A DNA stretch of 64,000 bases from Lichenibacterium dinghuense (GTDB lineage: Bacteria > Pseudomonadota > Alphaproteobacteria > Rhizobiales > Beijerinckiaceae). Each line of letters begins with the position of its first letter. Positions within the stretch are counted from its first letter, which is position 1. The notes below the pieces were generated by a model. The model did not search any database. It saw only the letters and a program-made list of their open reading frames with translations, and had not been told where the DNA came from. The stretch spans positions 3,111,501-3,175,500 of the forward strand of contig NZ_JAJLMN010000001.1 of the NCBI RefSeq assembly GCF_021730615.1, written 5' to 3'. Below, one piece after another: positions 17,682 through 27,165 of this stretch. The translations under genes were made by a program, and so were the position numbers.

Positions 17682-19058
17682 GTGAGGCTCGACCTCCGCA
17701 CGTACCTGCTCGCCTGGGTGCTGGTGCCGCTGTGTCTGCTCGCGGCCGTCAACGCCCTGGTGGGCTATCGGTCGGCCCGCGAGACCGCCAACCTCGTCGC
17801 GGACCACACCCTGCTCGCCTCGGCCCGCGTCATCGCCGAGGCGGCGCGGGACGAGGACGGGACGCTGCAGGTGACCGTGCCGCCCGCGGCGCTGGAGATG
17901 TTCGACACGGGCGAGGGCGACTTCGTCTACTACCGCGTGATCGACGCGGCGGGGCGGCTCATCGCTGGAGCCGCCGACCTGCCCCTGCCGCCCGACGGAC
18001 CCGAGGACATCGACTCCTACGAGGCGCGCTACCGGGACCGGACCATGCGCTTCTACGCGCTCGACCACATCCTCGCAGGGTCTGGCCCGCCAGCGCCCCT
18101 CACAGTCGTCGTCGGGTCGTCGCTCGCCGGGCGGGACGTGCTCGTGCGGCGCTTGTGGCTCGCGGGCTTTGGGCAGGGCCTCGCCCTGATCGCCGCCGCC
18201 GGCCTGTTCATGGTGTTCGGCTTGAAGCGCGGCCTTGCGCCCCTGATCCGCCTGCGCGACGAGGTGAGGGCGCGTCCGGCGGGAAGCCTCGAACTCTTCT
18301 CCCCCGAGGCGGTGCAGTCCGAAATCAGGCCGCTGGTCGAGGCCATCAACATCCGCATCGAGCGCGTCCGGGCGCAATTGGCGGCCCAGCATCGCTTTGT
18401 GGCCAACGCGGCCCACCAGCTCCGCACGCCGCTCGCCATCCTCGGGCTGCAGGCCACGGCCGCGGCGCGTCGCGCCGGCCGCGCCGATCAGGGCGAGGCG
18501 CTCAAAGCCGTGCAGGTCAGCGTCGGGGAGATGTCGCGCCTGGCCGAGCAGCTGCTCCTGCTTTCGCGCGCCGAGCCGGGCGCGCGACTGGAGCGCAGCG
18601 ACCGCGTGGGGCTCGGGGCGCTGGCCCGCCGCGTGCTCGACGGCTTCGCGCTTCTCGCCCTGGAGCGGGGCATCGACCTCGGCCTCGACGAGCGCGAGGG
18701 GCGGGTCGAGGTCGTCGGCGACGGGACCATGCTGGGCGAGATGCTCGGCAACCTCGTCGACAACGCCCTGCGCTACTGCCCCACGGGCAGCACCGTCACC
18801 GTGGGGGTCTACATGCGCGATGGCGAGGCGTTGCTCGCCGTCGGCGATGACGGGCCGGGGCTGCCCGCGGGCGAGGAGAATAGGGTCTTTGAGCGCTTCT
18901 ACCGCGTGCCCGGCACCGAGGCGAGCGGCAGTGGCCTCGGGCTCGCGATCGTCAAGGAGGTGGCCGAGGCGGCGGGCGGAACCGTCTCGGCGCGGAGGCC
19001 GCCGGGCGGCGGGCTCATCGTCGAGGCGCGCTTCCCGGCGGCCGGCGAGGCTCAGTGA
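17682..19058 (+). CDS. Sensor histidine kinase (TctE-like, 2CSK_N domain)
   Basis: 458 residues from GTG 17682. Two membrane segments (about 8-28 and 160-180) enclose a periplasmic domain of the 2CSK_N type, found in TctE-like kinases. The phospho-acceptor is His245 in [12 protein letters not shown]. The ATPase domain has [18 protein letters not shown] and [11 protein letters not shown]. It partners with the response regulator immediately upstream. The 3' end overlaps the last 7 bp of the convergent importer permease gene. Confidence 0.9.
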   Translation: MRLDLRTYLLAWVLVPLCLLAAVNALVGYRSARETANLVADHTLLASARVIAEAARDEDGTLQVTVPPAALEMFDTGEGDFVYYRVIDAAGRLIAGAADLPLPPDGPEDIDSYEARYRDRTMRFYALDHILAGSGPPAPLTVVVGSSLAGRDVLVRRLWLAGFGQGLALIAAAGLFMVFGLKRGLAPLIRLRDEVRARPAGSLELFSPEAVQSEIRPLVEAINIRIERVRAQLAAQHRFVANAAHQLRTPLAILGLQATAAARRAGRADQGEALKAVQVSVGEMSRLAEQLLLLSRAEPGARLERSDRVGLGALARRVLDGFALLALERGIDLGLDEREGRVEVVGDGTMLGEMLGNLVDNALRYCPTGSTVTVGVYMRDGEALLAVGDDGPGLPAGEENRVFERFYRVPGTEASGSGLGLAIVKEVAEAAGGTVSARRPPGGGLIVEARFPAAGEAQ

Positions 19059-19924
19059 CCGTCGAACGGCACGGGACGCCACTTGACGAGGCGGTTCTCG
19101 ACCAGGGTGATGATCGCCTCGACCACCAGCGCCAGCACAGCCAGGATCACCATGGCGGCGAACACGCCGTCGGCGTTGAACGAGCCCTGCGCGGTCGAGA
19201 TGAGCAGGCCCACGCCCTTCTTGGCGCCGAGGAACTCGCCCACCACGGCTCCCACCAGCGCGAAGCCGAAGCTCACGTGCAGGCTCGCCAGGATCCACGT
19301 CATCGCGGAGGGGATGATCACCGCGCGGGTGATCTGGAACGGCGAGGCTCCCAGGATCTGCGCGTTGGCGATCATGGCGCGGTCCGCCTCGCGCACGCCC
19401 TGGAACGCGTTGGCGAAGACCACGAAGAACACCATCACCACCGCCAATGCCACCTTGGACGCCATGCCGAGGCCGAGCGCGATGATGAAGATCGAGCCGA
19501 GCACCACGCGCGGGATCGAGTTCGCCACTTTGATGTAGGTGGCGAAGATGTCGGCCAGCATGCGGTTGCGGCCGAGCACGATGCCGCACACGATGCCGCC
19601 GACGGCGCCGATGAGGAAGCCGAGCGCCGTCTCCTCCATGGTGACGAGGATCTGCTCCCACAGCGGCCCCTGGCTGGTGCCCTCGGTGGCCCAGGTCCAC
19701 ACCTGGGCCGCGATGCCGGACGGGCTCGCGAAGAAGAACGGATCGATGAAGCCCGTGCGGGCACCGAGCTCCCAGCCGCCGAGGGCGACGACCAGTATGG
19801 CGATCCTGGCCGCGACCACCACCTGCCGGCGGCGGCGCGACGCGGAACGGGCCGCGATCTCAATCTCGAACGGGCTCGTCAGCGTCGCGGGCGGATCGAG
19901 GGTCTGGGCGATGACGGATGACAT
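19052..19924 (-). CDS. ABC transporter permease (SsuC/TauC-like)
   Basis: 290 residues with six predicted membrane segments and the BPD_transp_1 EAA-type loop ([19 protein letters not shown]). It belongs to the family of nitrate/sulfonate/taurine-type importers. It is the last gene of an operon running 22882 to 19052; the ATPase gene ends 15 bp upstream. The substrate is not evident from sequence. Confidence 0.88.
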   Translation of the reverse strand: MSSVIAQTLDPPATLTSPFEIEIAARSASRRRRQVVVAARIAILVVALGGWELGARTGFIDPFFFASPSGIAAQVWTWATEGTSQGPLWEQILVTMEETALGFLIGAVGGIVCGIVLGRNRMLADIFATYIKVANSIPRVVLGSIFIIALGLGMASKVALAVVMVFFVVFANAFQGVREADRAMIANAQILGASPFQITRAVIIPSAMTWILASLHVSFGFALVGAVVGEFLGAKKGVGLLISTAQGSFNADGVFAAMVILAVLALVVEAIITLVENRLVKWRPVPFDGH

Positions 19925-19939
19925 GAAACTGTCCTCCCC

Positions 19940-20764
19940 TCAGGCGGCCGCGGCCGCAGAGGCCTGGTTGTGGCTCTTCTGGACCTCCTCGCGCAGGTCG
20001 TTCCAGATCAGCCGCGCATATTCCACGAAGGCGGGCTCGTAGCGGATCTCGGCCGTGACGCGGGGGCGCGGCAGGTCGATCGTGTAGACGGACTTCACCG
20101 TGGCGGGACCAGCGGTGAGCACGTAGACTTTGTCCGCCATGGCGATCGCCTCCTCGAGGTCGTGCGTGACGAAGACCACGGAGGCCTTCGCGTCCGACCA
20201 TAGGCCAAGCAGTTCGTCCTGCATCAGCGTGCGGGTCTGGATGTCGAGCGCGCTGAAAGGCTCGTCGAGCAGCAGGATCTTCGGGCCGTTGATGAAGGTC
20301 TGAGCCAGGGCGACGCGCTTCCGCATGCCGCCCGACAGCTGGTGCGGGTAGTGCTTCTCGAAGCGTTTGAGCCCCACGCGGTCGATCCAGTCACGCGCGC
20401 GGCTCAGCGCCTCGGCGCGGCCGAGGCCGCGGAAGAGCGGGCCGGCCGCGACGTTGTCGAGCACGCTCTTCCACGGGAACAGCGCGTCGGCCTGGAACAC
20501 GAAGCCGATGTCGCGACTGATGCCCGACACCGGTTCCCCGAAGACGCGCACCTCGCCGCGGTCCGGCCGGGCGAGGCCGGTGACGAGGTTCAGCGTCGTT
20601 GACTTGCCGCAGCCGGTCGGGCCGACCACGCAGACGAATTCGCCGCGCTCCACCGTCATGGTGAAGTCGCGCAGCGCCGTCATCACCTTGGCGTCGGGCG
20701 TGACGAAGCGCCGGGTGACGTCGCGCAGCTCGATGGCAGGGCCGGCGGCGGATGCCGCGCTCAC
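19940..20764 (-). CDS. ABC transporter ATP-binding protein (SsuB/TauB-like)
   Basis: 274 residues with Walker A GPTGCGKST, Q-loop FVFQADALFPW, signature LSGGMRKRVALAQ, Walker B ILLLDEPFSALD and the switch histidine in VFVTHDLEEA. It powers import by the adjacent permease. Its start overlaps the stop of the binding-protein gene by 4 bp, indicating translational coupling. Confidence 0.9.
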   Translation of the reverse strand: MSAASAAGPAIELRDVTRRFVTPDAKVMTALRDFTMTVERGEFVCVVGPTGCGKSTTLNLVTGLARPDRGEVRVFGEPVSGISRDIGFVFQADALFPWKSVLDNVAAGPLFRGLGRAEALSRARDWIDRVGLKRFEKHYPHQLSGGMRKRVALAQTFINGPKILLLDEPFSALDIQTRTLMQDELLGLWSDAKASVVFVTHDLEEAIAMADKVYVLTAGPATVKSVYTIDLPRPRVTAEIRYEPAFVEYARLIWNDLREEVQKSHNQASAAAAA

Positions 20765-21765
20765 TTGGCCGCGTCCACGAAGCTGTCGGTGTAGGTCTTC
20801 GACAGGTCGATCTTCTTGCCCTGGACGTTGCGGCTGAAGGACGACAGGACTTTCAGCACCGTCGCGGGGCCATCGGCCGGCATCTTGCCGTCCGCCGTGA
20901 ACATCGCCTTGCCGTCGGCGAGGCCTTTCACGTAGAGCGCCTTGTCGCCAACGTAATAGTCCTTCGGCATCTGGTCGGCGATCTCGTCGGCCGAATGGTC
21001 GTGGATCCAGTGCAGGGTCTTCACGAGCGCGTTGGCGAGCTTCTGCGCCTCCTCCTTATGGCCGTCGAGCCAGGCGGATTGGACGTAGAAGGATGCCGCG
21101 GGGTAGTCGCCACCGAGGGCCGCCTTGGTCGACTCGGGGGTGCGCAGGTCGACGAAGATGCTGGCGGCGCCGGTCTTGAGCAATTGGCCGACGGTCGGCT
21201 CGGTCGTCATGCCGGCCTGGATCTGGTCCTGCTTCATGGCGGCGATGAAGGTGTTGCCGGCTCCTACCGGCAGCAGGGTGAATTCGCCCGGCTTCAGGCC
21301 GGCGCGGGTCGCGATGTACTGGGTCAGGAAGTCGGTCGAGGAGCCGAGGCCGGTGACGCCCAGCGTCTTGCCCTTGAAGTCGGCCGGGGTCTTCACGCCG
21401 TCGGCCTTGGCGGACAGCATCTCCACCTCGCCGGGCGCCTGGGAGAGCTGCACGATCGTCGTGATGCTCTTGCCCTTGGCCTGGAGGTCGACCGTGTGGT
21501 CGTAGAAGCCCACCACGCCCTGCACGGCGCCGGCTAGGAGCTCGTTCTCGGCCTCGACGCCGGCGCGGCTGTTGATCAGCTCGACGTCGAGGCCCTGCTC
21601 CTTGAAGTAGCCGAGGCGCTCGCACAGCACCGGCGGCAGGTAGATCTGTTTCTCCATGCCGCCGACGATGATGCTGATCTTGTCCGCCGCACGGGCGGCC
21701 GGCGCCAGCGCCAGCACCCCGAGCGCCGCCGCGCCGAGCAGCGCCGTCATGGTCCTACGCTTCAT
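20761..21765 (-). CDS. ABC transporter substrate-binding protein (NMT1/SsuA-like)
   Basis: 334 residues with a signal peptide (MTALLGAAALGVLALAPAARA). The fold-defining segments are typical of the NMT1/SsuA group: KQIYLPPVLCERLGYFKEQG, GAVQGVVGFYDHTVDLQAKG, DFKGKTLGVTGLGSSTDFL and AGMTTEPTVGQLLKTG. Members bind nitrate, sulfonates, pyrimidine precursors or other organics; this one cannot be assigned. It lies 46 bp after the beta-propeller gene in the same operon. Confidence 0.88.
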   Translation of the reverse strand: MKRRTMTALLGAAALGVLALAPAARAADKISIIVGGMEKQIYLPPVLCERLGYFKEQGLDVELINSRAGVEAENELLAGAVQGVVGFYDHTVDLQAKGKSITTIVQLSQAPGEVEMLSAKADGVKTPADFKGKTLGVTGLGSSTDFLTQYIATRAGLKPGEFTLLPVGAGNTFIAAMKQDQIQAGMTTEPTVGQLLKTGAASIFVDLRTPESTKAALGGDYPAASFYVQSAWLDGHKEEAQKLANALVKTLHWIHDHSADEIADQMPKDYYVGDKALYVKGLADGKAMFTADGKMPADGPATVLKVLSSFSRNVQGKKIDLSKTYTDSFVDAAK

Positions 21766-21811
21766 CCGTTCCTCCCTCGTCTAATCCTGTCATCGCGCGA
21801 TCCGGTCGAGT

Positions 21812-22882
21812 TCACTTGCCGTAGGTCAGCACCGTGAAGGTGTCGGGGAAGAAGGTGTTGGCATAGAAGGGCGAGACCGATGTCAGGATCTTCTTCGACG
21901 CATCGGCGGTGCCCTCCGCCGCGACGCCGTAGAGGAGCTTGGTCTTGCGATCCATGGCCAGGGTGCGCAGGCCGGCGCGGGTGCCGAGCGTCTCGACCGG
22001 CTTATAGCTGTCCGGACCGTCCTGCTCGAAGACGTTGATGTTGGCCGAGATGCCGTTGGCCGTGAAGATGCGGTGCCCGTCCGCGTCGTAGACGACGCTG
22101 TCGACGCCGCCGCCGATCTCGGCGGTGTAGACGACCTTGCCGGTCGCGCCATCGAGCACGGTCAGCGACGGCTTCACGGCGCCGTGGCCGCGGCAGCCGA
22201 CCATCACCCTGTCGTCCGCCACGTCCACCGCCACCGCGGTGGGCTGGCCGCAGCTCGCCGCCACGTCGTAGGTCGCGGTGACCTTCTCGGCGCCGACGTC
22301 GATCTTGTACACCTTGTCGAGGTCGCGGGCTGCCAGGAAGAAGCCCGCCTTGCCGTCGCCATCGGCCCCCTCGACCTTCTGGCTGTCGACCTTGACGTGC
22401 CCGGCCGGCTTCATGGACGGGACGTCGAGCAGGACGAGGTCGGTCCCGTCCTTCCCGGCCCCCATGTTCACGACCAGCCTGTGGCTGCCCCTGTCGTAGT
22501 GGCTGGTGTCGAGCTCCTCGCCGAGCTTGATCGGCGCCATGGCCTCCAGCGTGGACAGCTTGAACGGGATCACGCTCCCGTTCTCATCGTTCGACACGCC
22601 GAGGTCGAACTCTGGGATCACGGCCGCACCGTTGGAGCTGGCCTCGGCCGTGCCCGCGATCGTCTTCACGACCTTGCCGGTCTTGGGGTCGAAGACCTGG
22701 AGGCCCTGCTTGCGGTGGCCGATCATCAGGTGGTCGTTGGCGTCGTCCATCGCCAGGTAGTCCCAGGCGGAGCCGGGGCCGGGCACGACCGTCGCCTTCT
22801 CGAGGTGCCAGCCGTCGTAGGCGGCGGCGGGACCCGCTAGGCCCAGGCCCGCGATGGCGGTGGCGATTGCGCACGACTTCAT
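21812..22882 (-). CDS. Exported YVTN-type beta-propeller protein
   Basis: 356 residues from ATG 22882 with GGGAGGG upstream and a signal peptide (MKSCAIATAIAGLGLAGPAAA). Repeated blades of about 45 residues are visible: LQVFDPKTGKVVKTI, GGVDSVVYDADGHRIFTANG, DRVMVGCRGHGAVKPSLTVL. It is the first gene of the importer operon, so it may help capture or sense the substrate; that is an inference. A related protein is at 32773-33819. Confidence 0.8.
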   Translation of the reverse strand: MKSCAIATAIAGLGLAGPAAAYDGWHLEKATVVPGPGSAWDYLAMDDANDHLMIGHRKQGLQVFDPKTGKVVKTIAGTAEASSNGAAVIPEFDLGVSNDENGSVIPFKLSTLEAMAPIKLGEELDTSHYDRGSHRLVVNMGAGKDGTDLVLLDVPSMKPAGHVKVDSQKVEGADGDGKAGFFLAARDLDKVYKIDVGAEKVTATYDVAASCGQPTAVAVDVADDRVMVGCRGHGAVKPSLTVLDGATGKVVYTAEIGGGVDSVVYDADGHRIFTANGISANINVFEQDGPDSYKPVETLGTRAGLRTLAMDRKTKLLYGVAAEGTADASKKILTSVSPFYANTFFPDTFTVLTYGK

Positions 22883-22952
22883 GTGTCCCTCCCTCAACGA
22901 CGGCCCCCGCTGTGATCCGCGGATCGGTGCCGTCCGGAAACCTTAGATCGGG

Positions 22953-22974
22953 TCAGCTTTCATTCAGCTTTCAA
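22953..22974 (-). promoter_or_regulatory. Tandem 11-bp direct repeat upstream of the beta-propeller/ABC operon
   Basis: TCAGCTTTCAT (22953-22963) is followed without a gap by TCAGCTTTCAA (22964-22974). Head-to-tail 11-bp repeats are the classic binding site of OmpR/PhoB-family regulators. The site is 71 bp before the first gene of the operon and overlaps the end of the PAP2 gene. The likely ligand is the TctD-like regulator at 17012-17680. Confidence 0.6.
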
Positions 22975-23764
22975 TGTTGCGATCGCGACCGATCGGGCTG
23001 ACCGGCGCCGCGCAGTCCGACCGCTTGGGCACGGCGCGTCCCGCGTCCAGCGTGAAGGCCAGGCCGCGGCGGGCGCAGATCCGGGTGACCGCGACCGCGG
23101 CGAGGCTGCCGAGGGCCGCGCCGCCGACGACGTCGCTGGGGTAATGGGCGCCGACGACGACGCGCGAGATGCCGACCAGCGCGGCGCCGCCGAGCAGCCA
23201 CGGGCGCAGGCGGGGCGACACGAGGCCGAGCGCGACCGCCGCGGCGAAGGCCGAGGTGGTGTGGCCCGATGGGAAGCTCGCGATGCTGTTCCCGAGTGAC
23301 AGCGGGTGGAAGGTGAACGGGTCGGCGCCCGACGACAGCACGGGGCGCGCGCGGCCCAGCAGGTGCTTCACCGCCTGCGCGGCGATGCCCGAGGCCGCGA
23401 TGGTCGCGAAGAAGAAGGCGCACCGCTCCACGACGAGGCGGGGCCGCGCCCCGTTCCAGAAGTGGCGGTCCCGCCCCAGGGCCACGAGGGCGACGGCCGC
23501 GAGCAGGGCGGACGTGGTGAACATGTATCCCGAGGTCCCGAACTCCGTCACGAAGCGGCCGACCTCGACCACGGCGCGCGGGGCCCGCGCGGCGTCGGTC
23601 GCGACCGCGGCGTCGACGAGGCCGGCAGCAGAGAGCGCCAGCGGGAACAGGACCGCTGCGGCGATCACGCTAATCCGGTTCACCCCGAGAAGACTTCGCG
23701 GCGTTCGGCCCCGACGCCTGTCGACATCCCCCGCATCCCGGACCGTGCCCGTTCCGTCCGTCAT
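22964..23764 (-). CDS. PAP2-family membrane phosphatase (lipid-phosphatase type)
   Basis: 266 residues from ATG 23764 with GGAGG 6 nt upstream; several membrane segments. The three phosphatase signatures are intact: KHLLGRARP, FPSGHTTSAFA and SRVVVGAHYPSDVVGG. Such enzymes remove phosphate from lipid carriers or phospholipids on the outer face of the inner membrane. A CTTAC-N6-GTAAG palindrome lies 89 bp upstream. The gene is divergent from the DUF347 gene at 24128. The first ~40 residues are polar and may be cytoplasmic. Confidence 0.88.
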   Translation of the reverse strand: MTDGTGTVRDAGDVDRRRGRTPRSLLGVNRISVIAAAVLFPLALSAAGLVDAAVATDAARAPRAVVEVGRFVTEFGTSGYMFTTSALLAAVALVALGRDRHFWNGARPRLVVERCAFFFATIAASGIAAQAVKHLLGRARPVLSSGADPFTFHPLSLGNSIASFPSGHTTSAFAAAVALGLVSPRLRPWLLGGAALVGISRVVVGAHYPSDVVGGAALGSLAAVAVTRICARRGLAFTLDAGRAVPKRSDCAAPVSPIGRDRNIES

Positions 23765-23852
23765 CGTGCCTCCGCGCGCCGGGGTGGGGCACGGCGCCCC
23801 ATCCCCGGGCTGGTCGTTAGCGGGACGCAGGTTCGGGGACGCTGTCGTGCAG

Positions 23853-23868
23853 CTTACGGATCGGTAAG
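23853..23868. promoter_or_regulatory. CTTAC-N6-GTAAG palindrome, copy 1
   Basis: CTTACGGATCGGTAAG, arms exact. It lies in the gap between the divergent PAP2 gene (start 23764) and DUF347 gene (start 24128). It is one of six copies between 23.8 and 38.4 kb; a common regulator site is inferred. Confidence 0.65.
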
Positions 23869-24026
23869 GCCCGAGGTCTCTCGAGCCACGGGCGGTCAGC
23901 TCCCCCAGCCGGAGCGACCCGCTCTGAGGACTCGCTTCTCGCGCGTCCTGTCCATGGCGCGGGCAGCGCCGCCGAGGTCGCGGCGGCATGTGTCCGCACG
24001 GCGCGGGCCCTCCGAGGGCTGGCGCC

Positions 24027-24042
24027 CTTACGAAAAAGTAAG
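24027..24042. promoter_or_regulatory. CTTAC-N6-GTAAG palindrome, copy 2
   Basis: CTTACGAAAAAGTAAG, arms exact, ending 85 bp before the DUF347 gene at 24128. It shares the same intergenic gap with copy 1, so each divergent gene could have its own site. Confidence 0.7.
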
Positions 24043-24127
24043 CTCGGCGTCAGGGCAGCCGAAGCTGCGCCGGTCCAGACGGGGGCGGGCGGCGCAGACC
24101 GGCTGCCCGCCGCCGGAGGACGAGCGC

Positions 24128-24895
24128 ATGAGACCTACGAACGCCGCCAACAAGATAGCGGAGGTCACCTTGGCCTTCTGGGTCGCCAAGGTCGTCGCCA
24201 CGACGCTCGGCGAGACGCTCGGCGACTTCTTCGCGCAGACGCTCGGCTTCGGCTACGTCGCCGGCCTCGCCGTCACGGCCGCGCTCCTGCTCGCCTTCCT
24301 GGTCGCGCAGGTCGCGAGCCCCGTCTACCGCTCGCCCCTGTTCTGGGCCGCCATCGTGGCCACCACGACGGCCGGGACGGAGGTGTCGGACATGATGGAC
24401 CGCACCCTCGGCCTCGGCTACGTGGCCGGCTCGCTCATCCTGTTCGCCGGGCTGGTGATCACGCTGCTCGCCTGGTACGCGCGCAAGCGGTCCCTCAGCG
24501 TCGAGCCGATCGTCGAGCGCGACACCGAGATCTTGTTCTGGATCGCGGTGGTGTTTTCGAACAGCCTCGGCACGGCCTTCGGCGACGCGCTCGTCGACGC
24601 GGTCGGCCTGTCCTACGTGCAGGGCGCCCTCGTCTGCTCGGGCGTCATCGTCATCCTGCTGCTGCTGCACTACCTGACGCAGATCAACGCCGCGCTGCTG
24701 TTCTGGGCCGCGTTCATCTTCACGCGCCCGTTCGGCGCGACCTTCGGCGACTTCCTCACCAAGTCGCGCGACACCGGCGGCCTCCAGCTCGGCACGCTGG
24801 CCACCTCGCTCGTCGCCCTGGCGGTGCTGGTCGCGGTCGTGTTCGCGTCCGACAGGCTCGACCGCGCCCGGGCGGCCGTGCCGGACCGGGCCTGA
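24128..24895 (+). CDS. DUF347/COG4705 membrane protein
   Basis: 255 residues, almost entirely membrane segments, built from four repeats of the DUF347 type: FWVAKVVATTLGETLGDFFA, FWAAIVATTTAGTEVSDMMD, FWIAVVFSNSLGTAFGDALV and FWAAFIFTRPFGATFGDFLT, each followed by a GYV-type turn. Biochemical function is unknown. A second member is at 31196-31993, and both have the same palindrome upstream. It is divergent from a PAP2 gene and convergent with the kinase at 24917. ATG 24128 has GGAGG within 20 bp upstream. Confidence 0.88.
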   Translation: MRPTNAANKIAEVTLAFWVAKVVATTLGETLGDFFAQTLGFGYVAGLAVTAALLLAFLVAQVASPVYRSPLFWAAIVATTTAGTEVSDMMDRTLGLGYVAGSLILFAGLVITLLAWYARKRSLSVEPIVERDTEILFWIAVVFSNSLGTAFGDALVDAVGLSYVQGALVCSGVIVILLLLHYLTQINAALLFWAAFIFTRPFGATFGDFLTKSRDTGGLQLGTLATSLVALAVLVAVVFASDRLDRARAAVPDRA

Positions 24896-24916
24896 CCGCC
24901 CGGGGGGAGCGGCCCG

Positions 24917-26329
24917 TCAGCGGCGAACGGCCGTCCCCCGCATCGTCACCCGCAACCCCGGACCCGCGTCCGACAGGGCGAGGGCGATCCCGTGGAGGTC
25001 CGCCACGGCCTTGACCAGGGCGAGGCCGAGCCCGTGGCCCTCGCCTGGGCGGGACGCGTCGAGGCGCACGAAGCGACCGAACACCCGCGCGCGCTCGTGC
25101 TCCGGAATGCCCGCGCCGCTATCCTCCACGGCGCCGACGAAGTGCGGCCCGTCGCGGTCGAGCGACACCCTGATCCGGGCGCCGGGCCCGGCGTAGCGGA
25201 TGGCGTTCTCGACGAGGTTCGCCAGCATCTGGGTCAGCAGGTCCCGGTCGCCATGCACCCGAAGGCCAGGCTCCACGTCGGCGTCGAGGTCCTGCCCCGC
25301 GTCCTCGGCCACCGGGCCGTAGGCCTCGACGATGGCAGCGAAGACTTCCGACAGGTCGACCTCGGCGAAGCCGCCGCGGCGCGCCCCGGCCTCGACCTGC
25401 GCGATGCGCAGCAGCGAGGCGAAGACGCGCAGGATGGTGTCGACGTCCCCGCTCGCCGCGTCGATGGCGGCCTCGTAGGCCTCCACGGTGCGTGGCCCCC
25501 CGCGGGCCGCCTCCAGGCGCTGGCGCAGGTGGGTGAGCGGCGTGCGCAGGTCGTGGGCGATGTCGCTCGACACCTGGCGCATGCCCTCCATCAGGAGCTG
25601 GATGCGGTCCAGCATGGCGTTGGTGTTGCGGGCCAGCCGGTCGAACTCGTCGCCCGTGCCCCGCTCGGGCACGCGGCGTCCGAGGTCGCCCTCCATGATG
25701 CCGCGCGTGATGCCGTTGACGGCCTCGACGCGCCGGAGCGCCCCGAGGCTGGTGACGGCGCCGCTGAGGAGCGCGAGCGCGAGCGTGAGAGCGGCGGCGC
25801 CGCCGAAGCTGCGCGCCACCACCTCCTTGATGTGGGACAGCTCGCCGACGTCGCGCCCGACCGCCACGAACTCTCCCGTCGGGAGGGTCCCGGCGTGGAC
25901 CTCCAGCTTCTGCTTTCCTGCGCGCGCATCCGTCCCGGCGCGGACGACGCGGACGTCCTGCCAGCCGGCGGCGAGGCCCTCGTCGGGCAGGTCGCCGGCG
26001 AGGCGCGCGCCATCCGCGGCGCGGACGAGGTAGCGGAAGCCCTCGGCGCCGGCGCCCCGCGTGCGCGTCGCCACGAGGGCGACGAGGTCGCCCAGCCCCT
26101 CGCCGGAGCGGTCTTCAGCCAGCGCGTCGTATTCGGCCGCGATCGCGCCTCTCAGCTGGTCGCGCGCGTAGCCGACGAAGCTCGCGTAGACGGTCGCGAA
26201 CAGCACGGCCGCCGTCACCGCGAACAGCCCGGCCTGCAGCAGCGCGAGCTTGAATGTGACGGTGCGGGCGAGGCGCGGGAAGGGCGGCAGGCCGAGGCGA
26301 CGCCTTCCAGCCGCCTCAGGCCGGGGCAC
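24917..26329 (-). CDS. Sensor histidine kinase with HAMP domain
   Basis: 470 residues. Two membrane segments (about 28-50 and 178-198) enclose a ~125-residue periplasmic domain. A HAMP region follows (VNGITRGIMEGDLGRRVPER), then HisKA with His259 (SSDIAHDLRTPLTHL) and an ATPase domain with NLVENAIRYAGPG, VEDSGAGIPEHE and GHGLGLALVKA. The start overlaps the end of the response-regulator gene by 14 bp, so the pair is co-translated. The signal is unknown; the surrounding genes point to envelope state. Confidence 0.92.
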   Translation of the reverse strand: MPRPEAAGRRRLGLPPFPRLARTVTFKLALLQAGLFAVTAAVLFATVYASFVGYARDQLRGAIAAEYDALAEDRSGEGLGDLVALVATRTRGAGAEGFRYLVRAADGARLAGDLPDEGLAAGWQDVRVVRAGTDARAGKQKLEVHAGTLPTGEFVAVGRDVGELSHIKEVVARSFGGAAALTLALALLSGAVTSLGALRRVEAVNGITRGIMEGDLGRRVPERGTGDEFDRLARNTNAMLDRIQLLMEGMRQVSSDIAHDLRTPLTHLRQRLEAARGGPRTVEAYEAAIDAASGDVDTILRVFASLLRIAQVEAGARRGGFAEVDLSEVFAAIVEAYGPVAEDAGQDLDADVEPGLRVHGDRDLLTQMLANLVENAIRYAGPGARIRVSLDRDGPHFVGAVEDSGAGIPEHERARVFGRFVRLDASRPGEGHGLGLALVKAVADLHGIALALSDAGPGLRVTMRGTAVRR

Positions 26330-26993
26330 GGAGAACGTAGCCGGCGCCGCGGATGGTGTGGATCAGCTCAGGGGGGAAGTCGCGGTCCACCTTGGCGCGC
26401 AGGCGGCTCATGTGGGTCTCGACTACGCTGGTCTGCGGGTCGAAGTGGAAGTCCCACACCTGCTCCAGCAGCATGGTCTTGGTGACGACCTGACCTTCGC
26501 GCCGGGCGAGGTATTCCAGCAGACGAAACTCGCGCGGCTGGAGCGGGATCGACACGCCTCGGCGCATCACGGTGCGCTTGGCGCAGTCCATCTCCAGGTC
26601 GGCGATGCGCAAGACCGAGGACTGCGCGTTGAGCGGCGGGCGACGCGCCAGGGCGGCGACGCGCGCCGCGAGCTCGGCGAAGGCGAAGGGCTTGACAAGG
26701 TAGTCGTCCCCGCCCGCCTCCAGGCCCTCCACGCGGTCGTCGATGCCGCCCATCGTGGTCAGAAACAGGATCGGGGCCGCGAGGCCGGCGCCCCGGGCCA
26801 CCTTGACCAGCGCGAGGCCGTCCATCTCGGGCAGCATGCGGTCGACGATGACGAGGTCGTGCCCGCCCGAGGCCGCCATGAACAGCCCGTCGCGGCCGTT
26901 GCGGGCGACGTCCACCACATGGCCTTGACGCGACAGTCCGTCGGCCGTGTAGTCGGCCATCCTGGCGTCGTCCTCCACGAGGAGGATCTTCAT
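26316..26993 (-). CDS. OmpR-family response regulator (CusR/PmrA-like)
   Basis: 225 residues. Receiver: MKILLVEDDARMADYTADGL, Asp51 in LVIVDRMLPEMDG and Lys in DDYLVKPFAFAEL. Winged helix: LQPREFRLLEYLARREGQVV, SVVETHMSRLRAKVDRDF and IRGAGYVLRAP. It forms an operon with the kinase at 24917. A palindrome copy (27066-27081) lies 73 bp before its start, so autoregulation and control of the other palindrome-bearing genes is a reasonable hypothesis. Confidence 0.92.
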   Translation of the reverse strand: MKILLVEDDARMADYTADGLSRQGHVVDVARNGRDGLFMAASGGHDLVIVDRMLPEMDGLALVKVARGAGLAAPILFLTTMGGIDDRVEGLEAGGDDYLVKPFAFAELAARVAALARRPPLNAQSSVLRIADLEMDCAKRTVMRRGVSIPLQPREFRLLEYLARREGQVVTKTMLLEQVWDFHFDPQTSVVETHMSRLRAKVDRDFPPELIHTIRGAGYVLRAPA

Positions 26994-27065
26994 CCCGGCT
27001 TCTCCGCCCAGCGTGCGCGTCGGGTCTAGCGGCCATCGGCGGGACTGTCAGCACGCCGGATCCCG

Positions 27066-27081
27066 CTTACGGAAAAGTAAG
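27066..27081. promoter_or_regulatory. CTTAC-N6-GTAAG palindrome, copy 3
   Basis: CTTACGGAAAAGTAAG, arms exact. It sits between the response regulator (start 26993, minus) and the PAP2 gene (start 27166, plus), so it could serve both. Confidence 0.75.
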
Positions 27082-27165
27082 GTCGCGGAAAGCCGGGACG
27101 AACACGGGAGCGGTCACTCGTCGACGGCGGGCGCCGCCGGCGCCGCTCCACCAGAGGCCTTACCT

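Noticed and set aside
17388-19700. 770-codon minus-strand frame across the sensor kinase
   Set aside because: It is antisense to the response regulator and kinase, and its residue composition is not protein-like. The kinase motifs on the plus strand are decisive.
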